From Nitrosomonadaceae bacterium (GTDB lineage: Bacteria > Pseudomonadota > Gammaproteobacteria > Burkholderiales > Nitrosomonadaceae): a stretch of 62,368 nucleotides of DNA. The notes beneath the pieces were generated by a model. The model was given only the letters and a program-made list of their open reading frames with translations, was not told where the DNA came from and did not search any database. The translations under genes were made by a program, and so were the position numbers. Location: contig BJGV01000007.1 of assembly GCA_014190895.1 (NCBI GenBank), forward strand, positions 1 to 62,368, in the 5' to 3' direction. This document shows, piece by piece, positions 53,575-61,768 of this stretch. How positions within the stretch are numbered: position 1 is the stretch's first letter; every line of letters starts with the position of its first letter.

Positions 53575-56121
53575 TTATTCCTCTTCACCTTCGACCACTC
53601 TCTCTATTCCGGCGAGTTTTTCATTTTTATCTAAATTAATTAAAGTTACTCCTTGAGTAGAGCGACTCATCTCCCGCACCCCTTGAACAGGAATACGAAT
53701 TAGCACGCCACCAGTAGTGATAAGCATAATTTCATCAGTCGATTTAACTAATTTAGCCGCAACTACTTTGCCGTTTCGCTCGTTGGTTTTAATTGCAATC
53801 ATGCCTTGAGTGCCTCGATTATGACGAGTGTATTCACTGATTGGGGTGCGTTTTCCGTAACCATTTTCGGTTGCAGTTAGTACCGTGAGCTCTTCATTCT
53901 CGGCTACCAATAATGAGATTACTTTTTGAGCCTTACCTAACTTCATACCGCGTACACCGCGTGCGCCCCGTCCCACTGGGCGCACATCATTTTCATCAAA
54001 ACGCATGGCTTTTCCACCATCTGAGAATAGCATTACGTCATGTTTCCCTTCGGTTAACGCAACGCCAATCAGATAGTCACCCTCATCTAATTTTAGTGCA
54101 ATAATTCCACTGGAGCGTGGTCGCGAGAACTCGGATAAAGATGTTTTCTTTACCGTGCCAAGGGAGGTGGCCATGAATATATATCGATTCTCATCAAATA
54201 CCTTGACTGGCAGAATGGCATTAATTTTTTCACCGGCTTCTATTGGTACTAAGTTAACAATAGGTTTGCCCCGCGCAGCCCGCCCCCCTTGAGGTACCGA
54301 ATACACCTTAATCCAATACACTCGCCCCCGGCTGGAAAAACAAAGAATATAGTCATGGGTATTGGCAATAAACAAGTTATCGATAAAGTCATCTTCTTTA
54401 GTGCCCGTTGCCTGCTTACCTCTTCCTCCGCGTTTTTGTGCACGATAGTCGTCTAATGGTTGTGATTTTATGTAACCAGTATGCGATAGAGTTACTACTA
54501 CATCAGCTGGTGCAATAAGATCTTCCATGCTCATATCCTGAGTGCTAATGACAATCTCGCTACGACGTTTATCACCAAATTGTTGCTTGATAGCAACTAA
54601 TTCTTCGGTGATAATATCGGCAATGCGTTCTGATTTTTCAAGAATATCAAGTAAGTCAGAGATTTTTTTTATCACATCTTTATACTCATTCACAATCTTA
54701 TCTTGCTCTAATCCAGTCAATCGTTGTAGACGTAATTCCAAAATTGCCTGGGCTTGAGCATCTGAAAGATGATAACCCTTCTTGGATGGGCCGAATTCTG
54801 ATGCCAACCCATCTGGTCTGAACGCCATCATGTCTACTGTGGCGCTAGTGAGCATTGCCTCTACCGTTTTTGATCGCCAGATTTTTGCCATTAAAGCACT
54901 TTTTGCTATCGCTGGAGTTGACGCTGTTTTAATCAGAATAATTATCTCGTCAACATTAGACAGCGCTACCGCTAATCCCTCTAATAGATGACCGCGCTCA
55001 CGTGCTTTCTTTAATTCAAATACAGTGCGTCGGGTTACAATTTCACGGCGATGGCGTAAAAATGCATCCAACATTTGTTTTAGATTCAGCAGACGAGGTT
55101 GTCCGTCTAACAAGGAAACCATATTCATACCAAAGGTATCCTGCATCTGCGTTTCTTTGTATAAATTATTCAGCACTACTTCTGGTATTTCGCCACGTTT
55201 AAGCTCGATTACCATACGCATACCGGATTTGTCCGATTCATCACGTAAGTCAGAGATACCCTCAATTTTTTTGTCGCGCACGAGTTCACCAATGCGGATC
55301 ATTAGATTGGCTTTATTTACTTGGTAGGGCAGCTCATCCACAATGATGCTCTGACGACTACCTTTATCCATATCTTCAAAATGAGTACGGGCACGCATTA
55401 TTATCCGCCCTCGTCCGGTATGATAACCCTCTCTTACACCGGCAATACCGTAAATGATTCCAGCGGTTGGAAAATCTGGGGCCGGTATAATTTCAATCAA
55501 TTCATCTATACTAGTTTCTGGATTCTTTAGTAGCACGAGGCAGGCCTCTACGACCTCGTTTAGATTATGTGGTGGAATATTCGTTGCCATGCCAACTGCG
55601 ATACCAGAAGAGCCGTTAATCAGAAGATTTGGGACTCTGGTTGGTAGAACTAAAGGTTCTTCTTCCGAGCCATCGTAATTCGGGCCAAAGTCTACTGTTT
55701 CTTTGTCAAGATCAGCTAATAATTCATGGGCAATGCGTGACATACGAATTTCTGTGTAGCGCATTGCTGCTGCATTATCGCCATCAACTGAGCCAAAATT
55801 ACCTTGGCCATCCACTAACATATAACGCAATGAAAAATTTTGTGCCATGCGCACAATGGTGTCATATACAGCAGTGTCTCCATGGGGGTGGTACTTACCA
55901 ATCACATCACCAACGATACGTGCAGATTTCTTGTAAGGACGATTCCAGTCATTGGAGAGTTCGTGCATAGCAAACAGTGCTCGCCTATGTACCGGTTTTA
56001 AACCATCACGCACATCTGGCAAGGCCCTTCCCACGATTACACTCATGGCGTAATCAAGGTAAGATCGACGCATTTCTTCTTCTAGACTGACGGATAGTGT
56101 TTCTTTTGCGAATTGGTCCAT
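53575..56121 (-). CDS. gyrA: DNA gyrase subunit A
   Basis: Breaks and rejoins DNA during supercoiling. 848 residues from ATG at 56121 ([20 protein letters not shown]); an upstream in-frame ATG adds nine atypical residues. The catalytic tyrosine is Tyr122 in [10 protein letters not shown]. The quinolone-region residues are Thr83 and Asp87; Thr83 occurs naturally in many betaproteobacteria, so it is not evidence of resistance. The C-terminal beta-pinwheel with the GyrA-box QKRGGRGK is complete. Confidence 0.97.
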   Translation of the reverse strand: MDQFAKETLSVSLEEEMRRSYLDYAMSVIVGRALPDVRDGLKPVHRRALFAMHELSNDWNRPYKKSARIVGDVIGKYHPHGDTAVYDTIVRMAQNFSLRYMLVDGQGNFGSVDGDNAAAMRYTEIRMSRIAHELLADLDKETVDFGPNYDGSEEEPLVLPTRVPNLLINGSSGIAVGMATNIPPHNLNEVVEACLVLLKNPETSIDELIEIIPAPDFPTAGIIYGIAGVREGYHTGRGRIIMRARTHFEDMDKGSRQSIIVDELPYQVNKANLMIRIGELVRDKKIEGISDLRDESDKSGMRMVIELKRGEIPEVVLNNLYKETQMQDTFGMNMVSLLDGQPRLLNLKQMLDAFLRHRREIVTRRTVFELKKARERGHLLEGLAVALSNVDEIIILIKTASTPAIAKSALMAKIWRSKTVEAMLTSATVDMMAFRPDGLASEFGPSKKGYHLSDAQAQAILELRLQRLTGLEQDKIVNEYKDVIKKISDLLDILEKSERIADIITEELVAIKQQFGDKRRSEIVISTQDMSMEDLIAPADVVVTLSHTGYIKSQPLDDYRAQKRGGRGKQATGTKEDDFIDNLFIANTHDYILCFSSRGRVYWIKVYSVPQGGRAARGKPIVNLVPIEAGEKINAILPVKVFDENRYIFMATSLGTVKKTSLSEFSRPRSSGIIALKLDEGDYLIGVALTEGKHDVMLFSDGGKAMRFDENDVRPVGRGARGVRGMKLGKAQKVISLLVAENEELTVLTATENGYGKRTPISEYTRHNRGTQGMIAIKTNERNGKVVAAKLVKSTDEIMLITTGGVLIRIPVQGVREMSRSTQGVTLINLDKNEKLAGIERVVEGEEE

Positions 56122-56440
56122 GATCACTTTTTCTTTTAAATACAGCAAGTTAACTTTATAATACTAGTTCGAGTATTAAGTATACTAAATAGATAATTCT
56201 ATCATGTCGCTTCTGCTGATGCTATCTGAGCATTTTAATGTCTGTATCTACTGTCGTAACTCTGGTGCGCTAAAAAATAGATGGTTAGATAGATAGTAAA
56301 AATGTGCAGTATGATTGTGCAATAATGACCCATTAGACAACCGTAACATTTATTCATTAACTGATAAAAATGGATCAAACTTTGAATCGATATTTCTCTG
56401 GTTACAATGCCCTCTTAGTAGAGGGAGACCAATATAAAAA
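56122..56440. other. Divergent control region between gyrA and ubiG
   Basis: No gene seen. Many betaproteobacteria have ompA between gyrA and ubiG; here nothing of it remains. A candidate ubiG promoter is TTGAAT (about 56381) followed after 15 bases by TACAAT, with a transcription start near 56413. Confidence 0.35.
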
Positions 56441-57160
56441 ATGAAAAATAATATACCAGAAAGTCATGACATTAATGTTGATCCGCTAGAATTAAAGAAA
56501 TTCAATCAGCTGGCGCATCGTTGGTGGGATCAAAACGGTGAATTTAAACCGTTACATGAAATTAATCCTCTCCGATTAAATTATATCGAACGTTCGGGTG
56601 ATCTAAAGGGGAGAAATATTCTTGATGTTGGCTGCGGTGGTGGTATTCTTTCAGAAGGAATGGCCCTACGTGGCGCACATGTCACAGGCATTGATCTAGG
56701 AGAAAAATCTCTAAAGACAGCTAAACTTCATTTACTGGAAACCGGCGCTCATGTGGATTATCGTGAAATTACAGTGGAGGAACTTGCTAATGAGCAACCT
56801 TGCTATTACGATATAGTAACTTGTATGGAAATGCTGGAACATGTGCCAGATCCAGCGAGTATTGTACGGTCCTGTGCTAAGTTAGTTAAATCCGGTGGCT
56901 GGGTCTTTTTCTCAACGCTCAACCGCAATCCAAAATCGTACTTATTTGCAATAATCGGCGCAGAATATTTGTTAGGTCTGCTACCACGCGGCACACATGA
57001 TTATGCTAAATTCATTAAACCATCTGAACTTGCACACATGGCCTCTGATGCTGAACTCTGTGTGGAAAATATCACCGGTATGACTTATAACCCTATCACT
57101 AAAATTTATACACTAGAGCCAGACTCGAGCGTGAACTACATAATGGCGTGTCGCGCATAA
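56441..57160 (+). CDS. ubiG: Ubiquinone biosynthesis O-methyltransferase
   Basis: SAM-dependent enzyme making both O-methylations of the ubiquinone ring. 239 residues. [19 protein letters not shown] is the family opening; SAM motif I is [11 protein letters not shown] and motif II lies around [26 protein letters not shown] is the UbiG-specific membrane-binding insert region. Ubiquinone is the electron acceptor for the sdh complex encoded upstream. Confidence 0.96.
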   Translation: MKNNIPESHDINVDPLELKKFNQLAHRWWDQNGEFKPLHEINPLRLNYIERSGDLKGRNILDVGCGGGILSEGMALRGAHVTGIDLGEKSLKTAKLHLLETGAHVDYREITVEELANEQPCYYDIVTCMEMLEHVPDPASIVRSCAKLVKSGGWVFFSTLNRNPKSYLFAIIGAEYLLGLLPRGTHDYAKFIKPSELAHMASDAELCVENITGMTYNPITKIYTLEPDSSVNYIMACRA

Positions 57161-57242
57161 TCGATTGATAGGGCTATATAGATAACGCAACAAGAAAAGA
57201 TTAACCCTTTTTTAATTGACGACTGTTCATCGTATCTCGTTC

Positions 57243-57890
57243 ATGATTAGAGCCGTTCTCTTTGATTTAGACGGTACGCTTGCCGATACCGCGCCTGATT
57301 TAGGTCATGCTCTTAATCGGCAGCGTATTGCACGTGGTCTAGTAAGTTTGCCAATTAATTTCCTTCGCACCGAGGCATCGGCGGGCGCACGTGGATTATT
57401 GAATCTTGGATTCAATATAAAACCAGGTGATCTGGAATACGAGATGATGTGTAATGAATTTCTAGATTTCTATGCTGAGCGTTTATGTAATGACACTTGT
57501 TTGTTTCCAGGTGTCATTGAGTTGCTTGAGCAAATTGAGGCACGAGGTTTACTTTGGGGAATTGTTACCAATAAGCACAGACGTTTTACTGGTCCATTAC
57601 TAAAGCAGTTAGATCTAGATCAACGCGCCGCATGTGTTATTAGCGGGGGAGACACCGTTCAATCAAAACCACATCCAGAACCATTGCTGGCAGCAAGCCA
57701 TACATTAACTATTCCACCTATCGAATGTCTCTATCTGGGTGACGATAGGCGTGATGTGGAAGCCAGTTTAGCCGCAGGCATGGAACCAGTGATTGCTAAA
57801 TATGGTTATTTGGGCAGTGAAAGCCCCCCAGAATCTTGGGGCGCTAGGTATCTCATAGAGCGCCCTCAGGACTTGCTTAATTATCTCTGA
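57243..57890 (+). CDS. gph: Phosphoglycolate phosphatase-type HAD hydrolase
   Basis: 215 residues from the ATG at 57243 (MIRAVLFDLDGTLADTAPDL), with Asp8 as nucleophile and Asp10 as acid/base. The TNKHRR motif II, the lysine in SKPHPEP and the GDDRRDVEA motif IV are present. Its place beside ubiG is typical of Gph, which removes 2-phosphoglycolate, a by-product of the oxygenase reaction of Rubisco in autotrophs. MupP or another HAD role is possible. Confidence 0.88.
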   Translation: MIRAVLFDLDGTLADTAPDLGHALNRQRIARGLVSLPINFLRTEASAGARGLLNLGFNIKPGDLEYEMMCNEFLDFYAERLCNDTCLFPGVIELLEQIEARGLLWGIVTNKHRRFTGPLLKQLDLDQRAACVISGGDTVQSKPHPEPLLAASHTLTIPPIECLYLGDDRRDVEASLAAGMEPVIAKYGYLGSESPPESWGARYLIERPQDLLNYL

Positions 57891-57926
57891 ATTCTATTAG
57901 AATTAAGATTAAAAATAGGTAAATTG

Positions 57927-57955
57927 TTGTATTTTTGTTCTATTACTAGTAATGT
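57927..57955 (+). promoter_or_regulatory. Probable ssrA promoter
   Basis: TTGTAT (57927-57932), a 17-base spacer and TAATGT (57950-57955) place the transcription start near 57962, seven bases before the mature 5-prime end of tmRNA. Confidence 0.45.
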
Positions 57956-57968
57956 TGCATGGAATACT

Positions 57969-58331
57969 GGGGGCGACCTGGTTTCGACGTGGATTACAAA
58001 GCAGCGCAGGGCATACCGAGGACCAGTCACCTCGTAAATACATCTGGAAAAGCAATAGTCGCAAACGACGATAGTTACGCTCTAGCCGCTTAAATCCGGC
58101 TAGACTCCGCACCGATGGGCCTCAACGTCGGGCTTGGTAACAAGCAACGGAGCCATTAACGAGGATCGTGCTCGGTAGGGCCGCTTTACAGAGTGCTAAA
58201 CAATAGGTGGCTCGCTCTTCATTAGTCCGCCGGTTGACGGATGACGAGTTAAATTAAATAACATGGCTAAGTATGTAGAACTGACTGTAGAGGATTTGCG
58301 GACGCGGGTTCGATTCCCGCCGCCTCCACCA
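57969..58331 (+). ncRNA. ssrA: Transfer-messenger RNA (tmRNA)
   Basis: Rescues stalled ribosomes and tags the unfinished protein. The ends form a tRNA-like acceptor stem: GGGGGCG (57969-57975) pairs with CGCCTCC (58321-58327), followed by A and an encoded CCA. The GACCTGGTTTCGACG D-arm region and the T-arm GGTTCGATTCC are present. The tag frame starts at the resume codon GCA (58061) and reads ANDDSYALAA with a TAA stop at 58091-58093. SmpB (not in the window) is the partner. The 3-prime end is a classic integration site and is followed by an integrase gene. Confidence 0.98.
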
Positions 58332-58366
58332 ATAATCTATCTTAACCGTTCCTGAAATGTCTCACA

Positions 58367-58400
58367 AACCCGCATAGTCAAAAGCTATAGCGGGTTTTTC
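58367..58400 (+). terminator. Rho-independent terminator after ssrA
   Basis: AACCCGC-ATAG (58367-58377) pairs with CTAT-GCGGGTT (58385-58396, one bulged A) around a seven-base loop, followed by TTTC and further T. A strong hairpin that ends the tmRNA transcript. If the element inserted at the tmRNA 3-prime end, this terminator is element-borne. Confidence 0.85.
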
Positions 58401-58434
58401 TTTCCCGTACGTTCCTAGCCATTCTTTTGCAATC

Positions 58435-58510
58435 TACCAACAATTGTTGGTATTTTTGTTGGTATATTGTATTGTGTACTTACCAGATACCAACAATTAA
58501 GATACCAACA
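58435..58510. promoter_or_regulatory. Repeat cluster with an 18-base palindrome upstream of the integrase
   Basis: TACCAACAATTGTTGGTA (58435-58452) is a perfect palindrome. The half-site TTGTTGGTAT recurs at 58456-58465, and its inverse ATACCAACA at 58487-58495 and 58502-58510. Five half-sites in 76 bases, ending ten bases before the integrase ATG, suggest binding by a regulator/excisionase or arm-type integrase sites. Confidence 0.7.
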
Positions 58511-58519
58511 GGAAAAATC

Positions 58520-59737
58520 ATGGCATTGACAGCGACAGGAGTCAAAGCAGCAAAAGCATCCGATAAACCACAAAAATTAACAGATGGCGGTGGTTTATTT
58601 TTATTGGTTCAGATTAATGGTGCTAAATATTGGCGACTTGCTTATCGATTCACCGGCAAACAAAAAACATTAGCCATTGGCGTTTATCCTGAAATTAGTC
58701 TGTCAGAGGCTCGGGAACGGCGCGAGGTGGCACGTAAAATATTGGCGAATGGTGCAGATCCATCCGATGTAAAAAGGGTTCAAAAGGCGACAAAAATCGC
58801 TTTAACTGAAAATAGCTTTGAAAGTGTCGCTCGTGAATGGTTTAGTAAGCACGCGCCAAACTGGAAAGAAAACCATTCAAGCAAAATTATCAGGCGGCTT
58901 GAGGTGGATATATTTCCTTGGTTAGGCTCACAACTCACGGACACTATTGCCGCGCCTGAATTACTCAAAATCATCAGACGTATTGAAAATCGGGGCGCAC
59001 TTGAAACCGCGCATCGTGTTCTTGCTAACTGCGGACAAATTTTTAAATATGCCATTGCAACAGGGCGCGCACAACGCGATCCAGCAGCGGATTTACGCGG
59101 CGCATTGCCGCCCACTAAAGTCAAGCATCACGCATCTATCACTGACCCAAAGTCTATTGGTGAGTTACTTCGTGATATTGAAAATTATAAAGGGACGTTT
59201 GTCACTAAATGTGCGTTACGTCTTGCGCCTTTGGTATTCCTGCGACCCGGCGAGCTACGCAAAGCAGAATGGACGGAGATGGATTTGGATAAGGCAGAAT
59301 GGCGCATTCCTGCAAATAAAATGAAAGGAGGTACTGTGCATATTGTGCCATTATCTATCCAGGCTGTAGCGATTTTACGTGAGATACAGCCGCTTACAGG
59401 TAGGGGACGATACATCTTTGCAGGTGCGCGCACTAGTTCACGCCCAATGAGTGAAAATACAGTACTGGGAGCGTTGCGACGCATGGGGTATACCAAGGAG
59501 GAAATGACAGGACATGGTTTTAAAAGCATGGCGTCTACCTTACTGAATGAGCAAGGGTTTAATCCCGATGCCATTGAAAGACAATTGGCTCATGTAGAGC
59601 GTAATAGCGTGAGGGCGGCTTATAACTACGCGGAATATCTGTCTCAGCGCAGAGCTATGATACAGGCATGGGCTAATTACTTAGATGGTTTGACAACTGG
59701 TTTGGACGTGATATCAATATATAAGAATAAAGAATAA
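58520..59737 (+). CDS. int: P4-type tyrosine recombinase (integrase)
   Basis: 405 residues, from an ATG preceded by AGGA. An N-terminal DUF4102-like arm-binding domain (about 1-85, LTDGGGLFLLV and LAIGVYPEISL) is followed by a core-binding domain and the catalytic domain. Arg242 (FLRPGE), Lys268, His332, His358 (QLAH) and Tyr368 (AAYN) are in place, but the second arginine of the H-x-x-R box is lysine (GHGFK, Lys335). It lies 189 bases downstream of ssrA, pointing away, as expected for a genomic island or satellite integrated in tmRNA. Confidence 0.95.
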   Translation: MALTATGVKAAKASDKPQKLTDGGGLFLLVQINGAKYWRLAYRFTGKQKTLAIGVYPEISLSEARERREVARKILANGADPSDVKRVQKATKIALTENSFESVAREWFSKHAPNWKENHSSKIIRRLEVDIFPWLGSQLTDTIAAPELLKIIRRIENRGALETAHRVLANCGQIFKYAIATGRAQRDPAADLRGALPPTKVKHHASITDPKSIGELLRDIENYKGTFVTKCALRLAPLVFLRPGELRKAEWTEMDLDKAEWRIPANKMKGGTVHIVPLSIQAVAILREIQPLTGRGRYIFAGARTSSRPMSENTVLGALRRMGYTKEEMTGHGFKSMASTLLNEQGFNPDAIERQLAHVERNSVRAAYNYAEYLSQRRAMIQAWANYLDGLTTGLDVISIYKNKE

Positions 59738-60104
59738 ATATAATACATATGGAAACAGATTAATATTATTTTTAAATATTACTAAAGTGCAAAATAAGAT
59801 TGCTAAAGAATAATTAGGTAGTACAATTATTATTCGTTGTGCTGAAGCTGCAATAGTCACCTGAAATCTAGAAGCAGATTCACTGCAACAAACGACAGGT
59901 TAGCGTTTTTTTGGGAAAGTCACACCGTTGTGTCCAACAAGATGCAGGACGTGATGCCAGAAAAAATTAGCCAAATGCCTCGTTAGGCATGCCACTACGC
60001 CCACAGCGTAAAATGCAGTCCGTCACGACTGCCGCCGACAAGCGAACCGACAAAAGTTGAGCTTTTTTTTGCTCGTTTTTTATTCGTTTCGCTATGAGGC
60101 AATT
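59738..60104 (+). other. Structured non-coding stretch between integrase and AlpA-like gene
   Basis: No gene seen in 367 bases. It holds several compact inverted repeats on the + strand: CACA/TGTG (59921-59932), ATGCCT-CGTT-AGGCAT (59975-59990), GCAGTC-CGTCAC-GACTGC (60015-60032) and GAGC-T8-GCTC (60059-60074). The base composition is richer in G and C than the flanking AT-rich bases. It may be a regulatory RNA or leader of the alpA operon. Confidence 0.5.
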
Positions 60105-60386
60105 ATGACAAATTCAAGTACACCGTTAGATCGGTTAATCAAAGCACAATCAACGCCTGCAGTAATTTTACCAACTTACCCAGCTCAGTACCTTCAGACT
60201 GCGCTCATCCGACGAAAAGAAGTGGAGCGTTTGACGGGGTTATCACGTTCTCGCATCTACAATTTAATGAGCCAGGGAAAATTTCCTAAACCTGTTTCAT
60301 TAGGTAAAATGAGTGTTGCGTGGTTGGAAATCGAGGTGAGAAACTGGATCGCTGTCTGTATCTCTGTGGGGAGAGGGCAATCATGA
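60105..60386 (+). CDS. AlpA family DNA-binding regulator
   Basis: 93 residues from an ATG with GAGG nine bases upstream. The C-terminal half is an AlpA/MerR-like winged helix-turn-helix: LIRRKEVERLTGLSRSRIYN, then GKFPKPVSLG and a conserved VAWLEIEVRNWI. AlpA proteins regulate or direct excision of P4-like prophages. Its place just after a P4-type integrase supports this. It overlaps the next small frame by four bases. Confidence 0.9.
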   Translation: MTNSSTPLDRLIKAQSTPAVILPTYPAQYLQTALIRRKEVERLTGLSRSRIYNLMSQGKFPKPVSLGKMSVAWLEIEVRNWIAVCISVGRGQS

Positions 60387-60487
60387 GTCAAGAATTGCCA
60401 ACTCCAGCTTACCAAACATACGCAGCGAATATATTGTCAGATTTAAATTTTAGACAGGCAGCTTTTGCCGCTATTGAGTCTGACTGA
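60383..60487 (+). CDS. Small 34-residue protein coupled to the AlpA-like gene
   Basis: The ATG overlaps the previous stop (ATGA) and GGGGAGAGGG lies close upstream. The product begins MSQELPTPAYQTYAANILSD and ends AAIESD; no domain is recognised. The coupling and the fit into the ten-base gap before the next gene suggest that it is real, but it has no other support. Confidence 0.5.
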   Translation: MSQELPTPAYQTYAANILSDLNFRQAAFAAIESD

Positions 60488-60496
60488 GAACTGATC

Positions 60497-61126
60497 ATGG
60501 CTCGTAAAAAACCAGCACGATTAGAACTTATAGTTGGCGGCTATTCTGCAATTCCATGGTGCGTTATTGATAGCGATAGTTTTAAAGGCGCTAGTAATAA
60601 GGCGAAATCTTTGTTGCTTGCACTCATGCGACAACATAATGGTAGCAATAATGGACGCCTGCATCTTGCTAAAAAATGGCTTTATAAACAAGGTTGGACT
60701 TGTGATGAGGGTAACCGTAAAGCTTGTCATGAATTGATAGAGCGTCAACTGATTATACAAACAAGAAGGGGAGGATTAAATATGGGAGCTAATTGGTTTG
60801 CACTCACTTGGTATCCTATTAGTAATTATGTTTCACTGGATATTACGGCTGCAACTTATGTTAAAGGCGCTTATTCTTTTTGCAATTTGCCACCAACTGC
60901 AAGGCGAAAACCACCTATTAGAAAAAAAATTATGCATCACGACTACCGAGACAGCCCAGGCTCGCCTACCGAGACAGTAAGATCTTTAACTGGCACGACT
61001 ACCGAGCTTGTTAAGCCTGTTTTGGTTACTTCGACTGGCTCGACTACCGAGAACGATGTAATTAAGCCATTACCTACAGTTAAAACTGTTAAACGTATTG
61101 TAGGTGTGAAGGTTAAACATGATTAA
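60497..61126 (+). CDS. Element-encoded protein with a winged-helix-like N-terminus
   Basis: 209 residues, unknown function. Residues about 28-95 (SFKGASNKAKSLLLALMRQH, then ERQLIIQTRRGG) look like a winged helix, as in small replication or DNA-binding proteins of mobile elements. The tail (140-209) is basic and Thr/Ser-rich. Its DNA carries four copies of a CGACTACCGAG repeat between 60940 and 61051. A replication-initiation role with iterons inside the gene is a speculative reading. It overlaps the next gene by eight bases. Confidence 0.7.
   Translation: MARKKPARLELIVGGYSAIPWCVIDSDSFKGASNKAKSLLLALMRQHNGSNNGRLHLAKKWLYKQGWTCDEGNRKACHELIERQLIIQTRRGGLNMGANWFALTWYPISNYVSLDITAATYVKGAYSFCNLPPTARRKPPIRKKIMHHDYRDSPGSPTETVRSLTGTTTELVKPVLVTSTGSTTENDVIKPLPTVKTVKRIVGVKVKHD
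60940..61051 (+). repeat. Four interspersed copies of CGMCTACCGAG inside the winged-helix gene
   Basis: Copies begin at 60940 (CGACTACCGAGACAG), 60963 (CGCCTACCGAGACAG), 60996 and 61041 (both CGACTACCGAG, preceded by ACTGGC and one base). The first copy is read in a different codon frame from the others, so the likeness is at DNA rather than protein level. Spacings are 23, 33 and 45 bases. Confidence 0.75.
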
Positions 61127-61385
61127 AAAGGTAGCAGAATACCCTGTAGTTCATGAAGGACAGGTATTGAGATCAGTACCTACCCCTCAGTTAAAACTCG
61201 CCACAATAGACGATGTAAGGCGTGAAATGGCGCGTGTTTACCGAGAGGCTCGTACTGGCATGACAGATACGGCAAATTCCTCGAGGTTAGTTTATATGCT
61301 GACTTCCATTGCAAAAATGATTGAGATTGGACAGCTTGAACAACGACTAATTGCTTTGGAGGAGAATAACAATGAACTCACTTGA
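61119..61385 (+). CDS. Small element-encoded protein, unknown function
   Basis: 88 residues. ATG overlaps the end of the previous gene by eight bases and the gene overlaps the next by 14, so it is part of one tight operon. The middle (DDVRREMARVYREARTGMTD) and the C-terminal coiled-coil-like helix (IEIGQLEQRLIALEENN) are typical of small phage or island proteins. I do not recognise a named family. Confidence 0.7.
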   Translation: MIKKVAEYPVVHEGQVLRSVPTPQLKLATIDDVRREMARVYREARTGMTDTANSSRLVYMLTSIAKMIEIGQLEQRLIALEENNNELT

Positions 61386-61623
61386 GAGAAGAATAGAAAC
61401 GTTAGAGAAAATTCATTCTCTGGAGAACCCTGATACAGTTCATTTCATCTCTTGGAAAATACCAGAAAATTGCATCATGAAAACAAGTTATGGTGATATC
61501 ACTTGGAAGAGTCAACCCAAAGAGACTAAAAGCAGTTTTACATCCAGAGTCAAGGAAGAGGTTTTGAAGCTACCTCGTGAGCATTCCAGAAAAGAGATTT
61601 ACTTATGGGTATTTAATGAATGA
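61372..61623 (+). CDS. Small element-encoded protein with an N-terminal coiled coil
   Basis: 83 residues from the ATG at 61372, which has GGAGGAG seven bases upstream inside the previous gene. Begins MNSLERRIETLEKIHSLEN, a short coiled coil, followed by a beta-rich segment with several tryptophans. Family unknown. Last gene seen in this plus-strand operon. Confidence 0.65.
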   Translation: MNSLERRIETLEKIHSLENPDTVHFISWKIPENCIMKTSYGDITWKSQPKETKSSFTSRVKEEVLKLPREHSRKEIYLWVFNE

Positions 61624-61768
61624 GGGAAGAGATGAGAGTCGATTTTCTGGCGCTTAGATTAGCTGCTCATACAACTCACTCGGTTTCCATAAAAAGTACA
61701 ATTTGTTGTTTTTGTTGCTTGATATTTGGATTTGGGGTGCGAAGCAGAGAGGTATTACCCCACCAAGA
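61624..61768. other. Short non-coding gap between converging genes
   Basis: 145 bases with no gene. I searched it by eye for a copy of the tmRNA 3-prime end that would mark attR; only CCACCAA is shared, which is too short to call. Confidence 0.3.

Noticed and set aside
53575-56121. Thr83 in GyrA as a quinolone-resistance change
   Set aside because: Threonine is a natural residue at this position in many betaproteobacteria; the sequence alone gives no sign of selection.
59185-59574. 129-codon antisense frame in the integrase gene
   Set aside because: Mirror of the integrase codons with no domain or ribosome-binding site.
59975-59990. GTTAGGC inside ATGCCTCGTTAGGCAT, resembling the right end of an integron attC site
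   Set aside because: No matching GCCTAAC-type partner at the required upstream distance and no integron gene nearby; a simple hairpin explains it.
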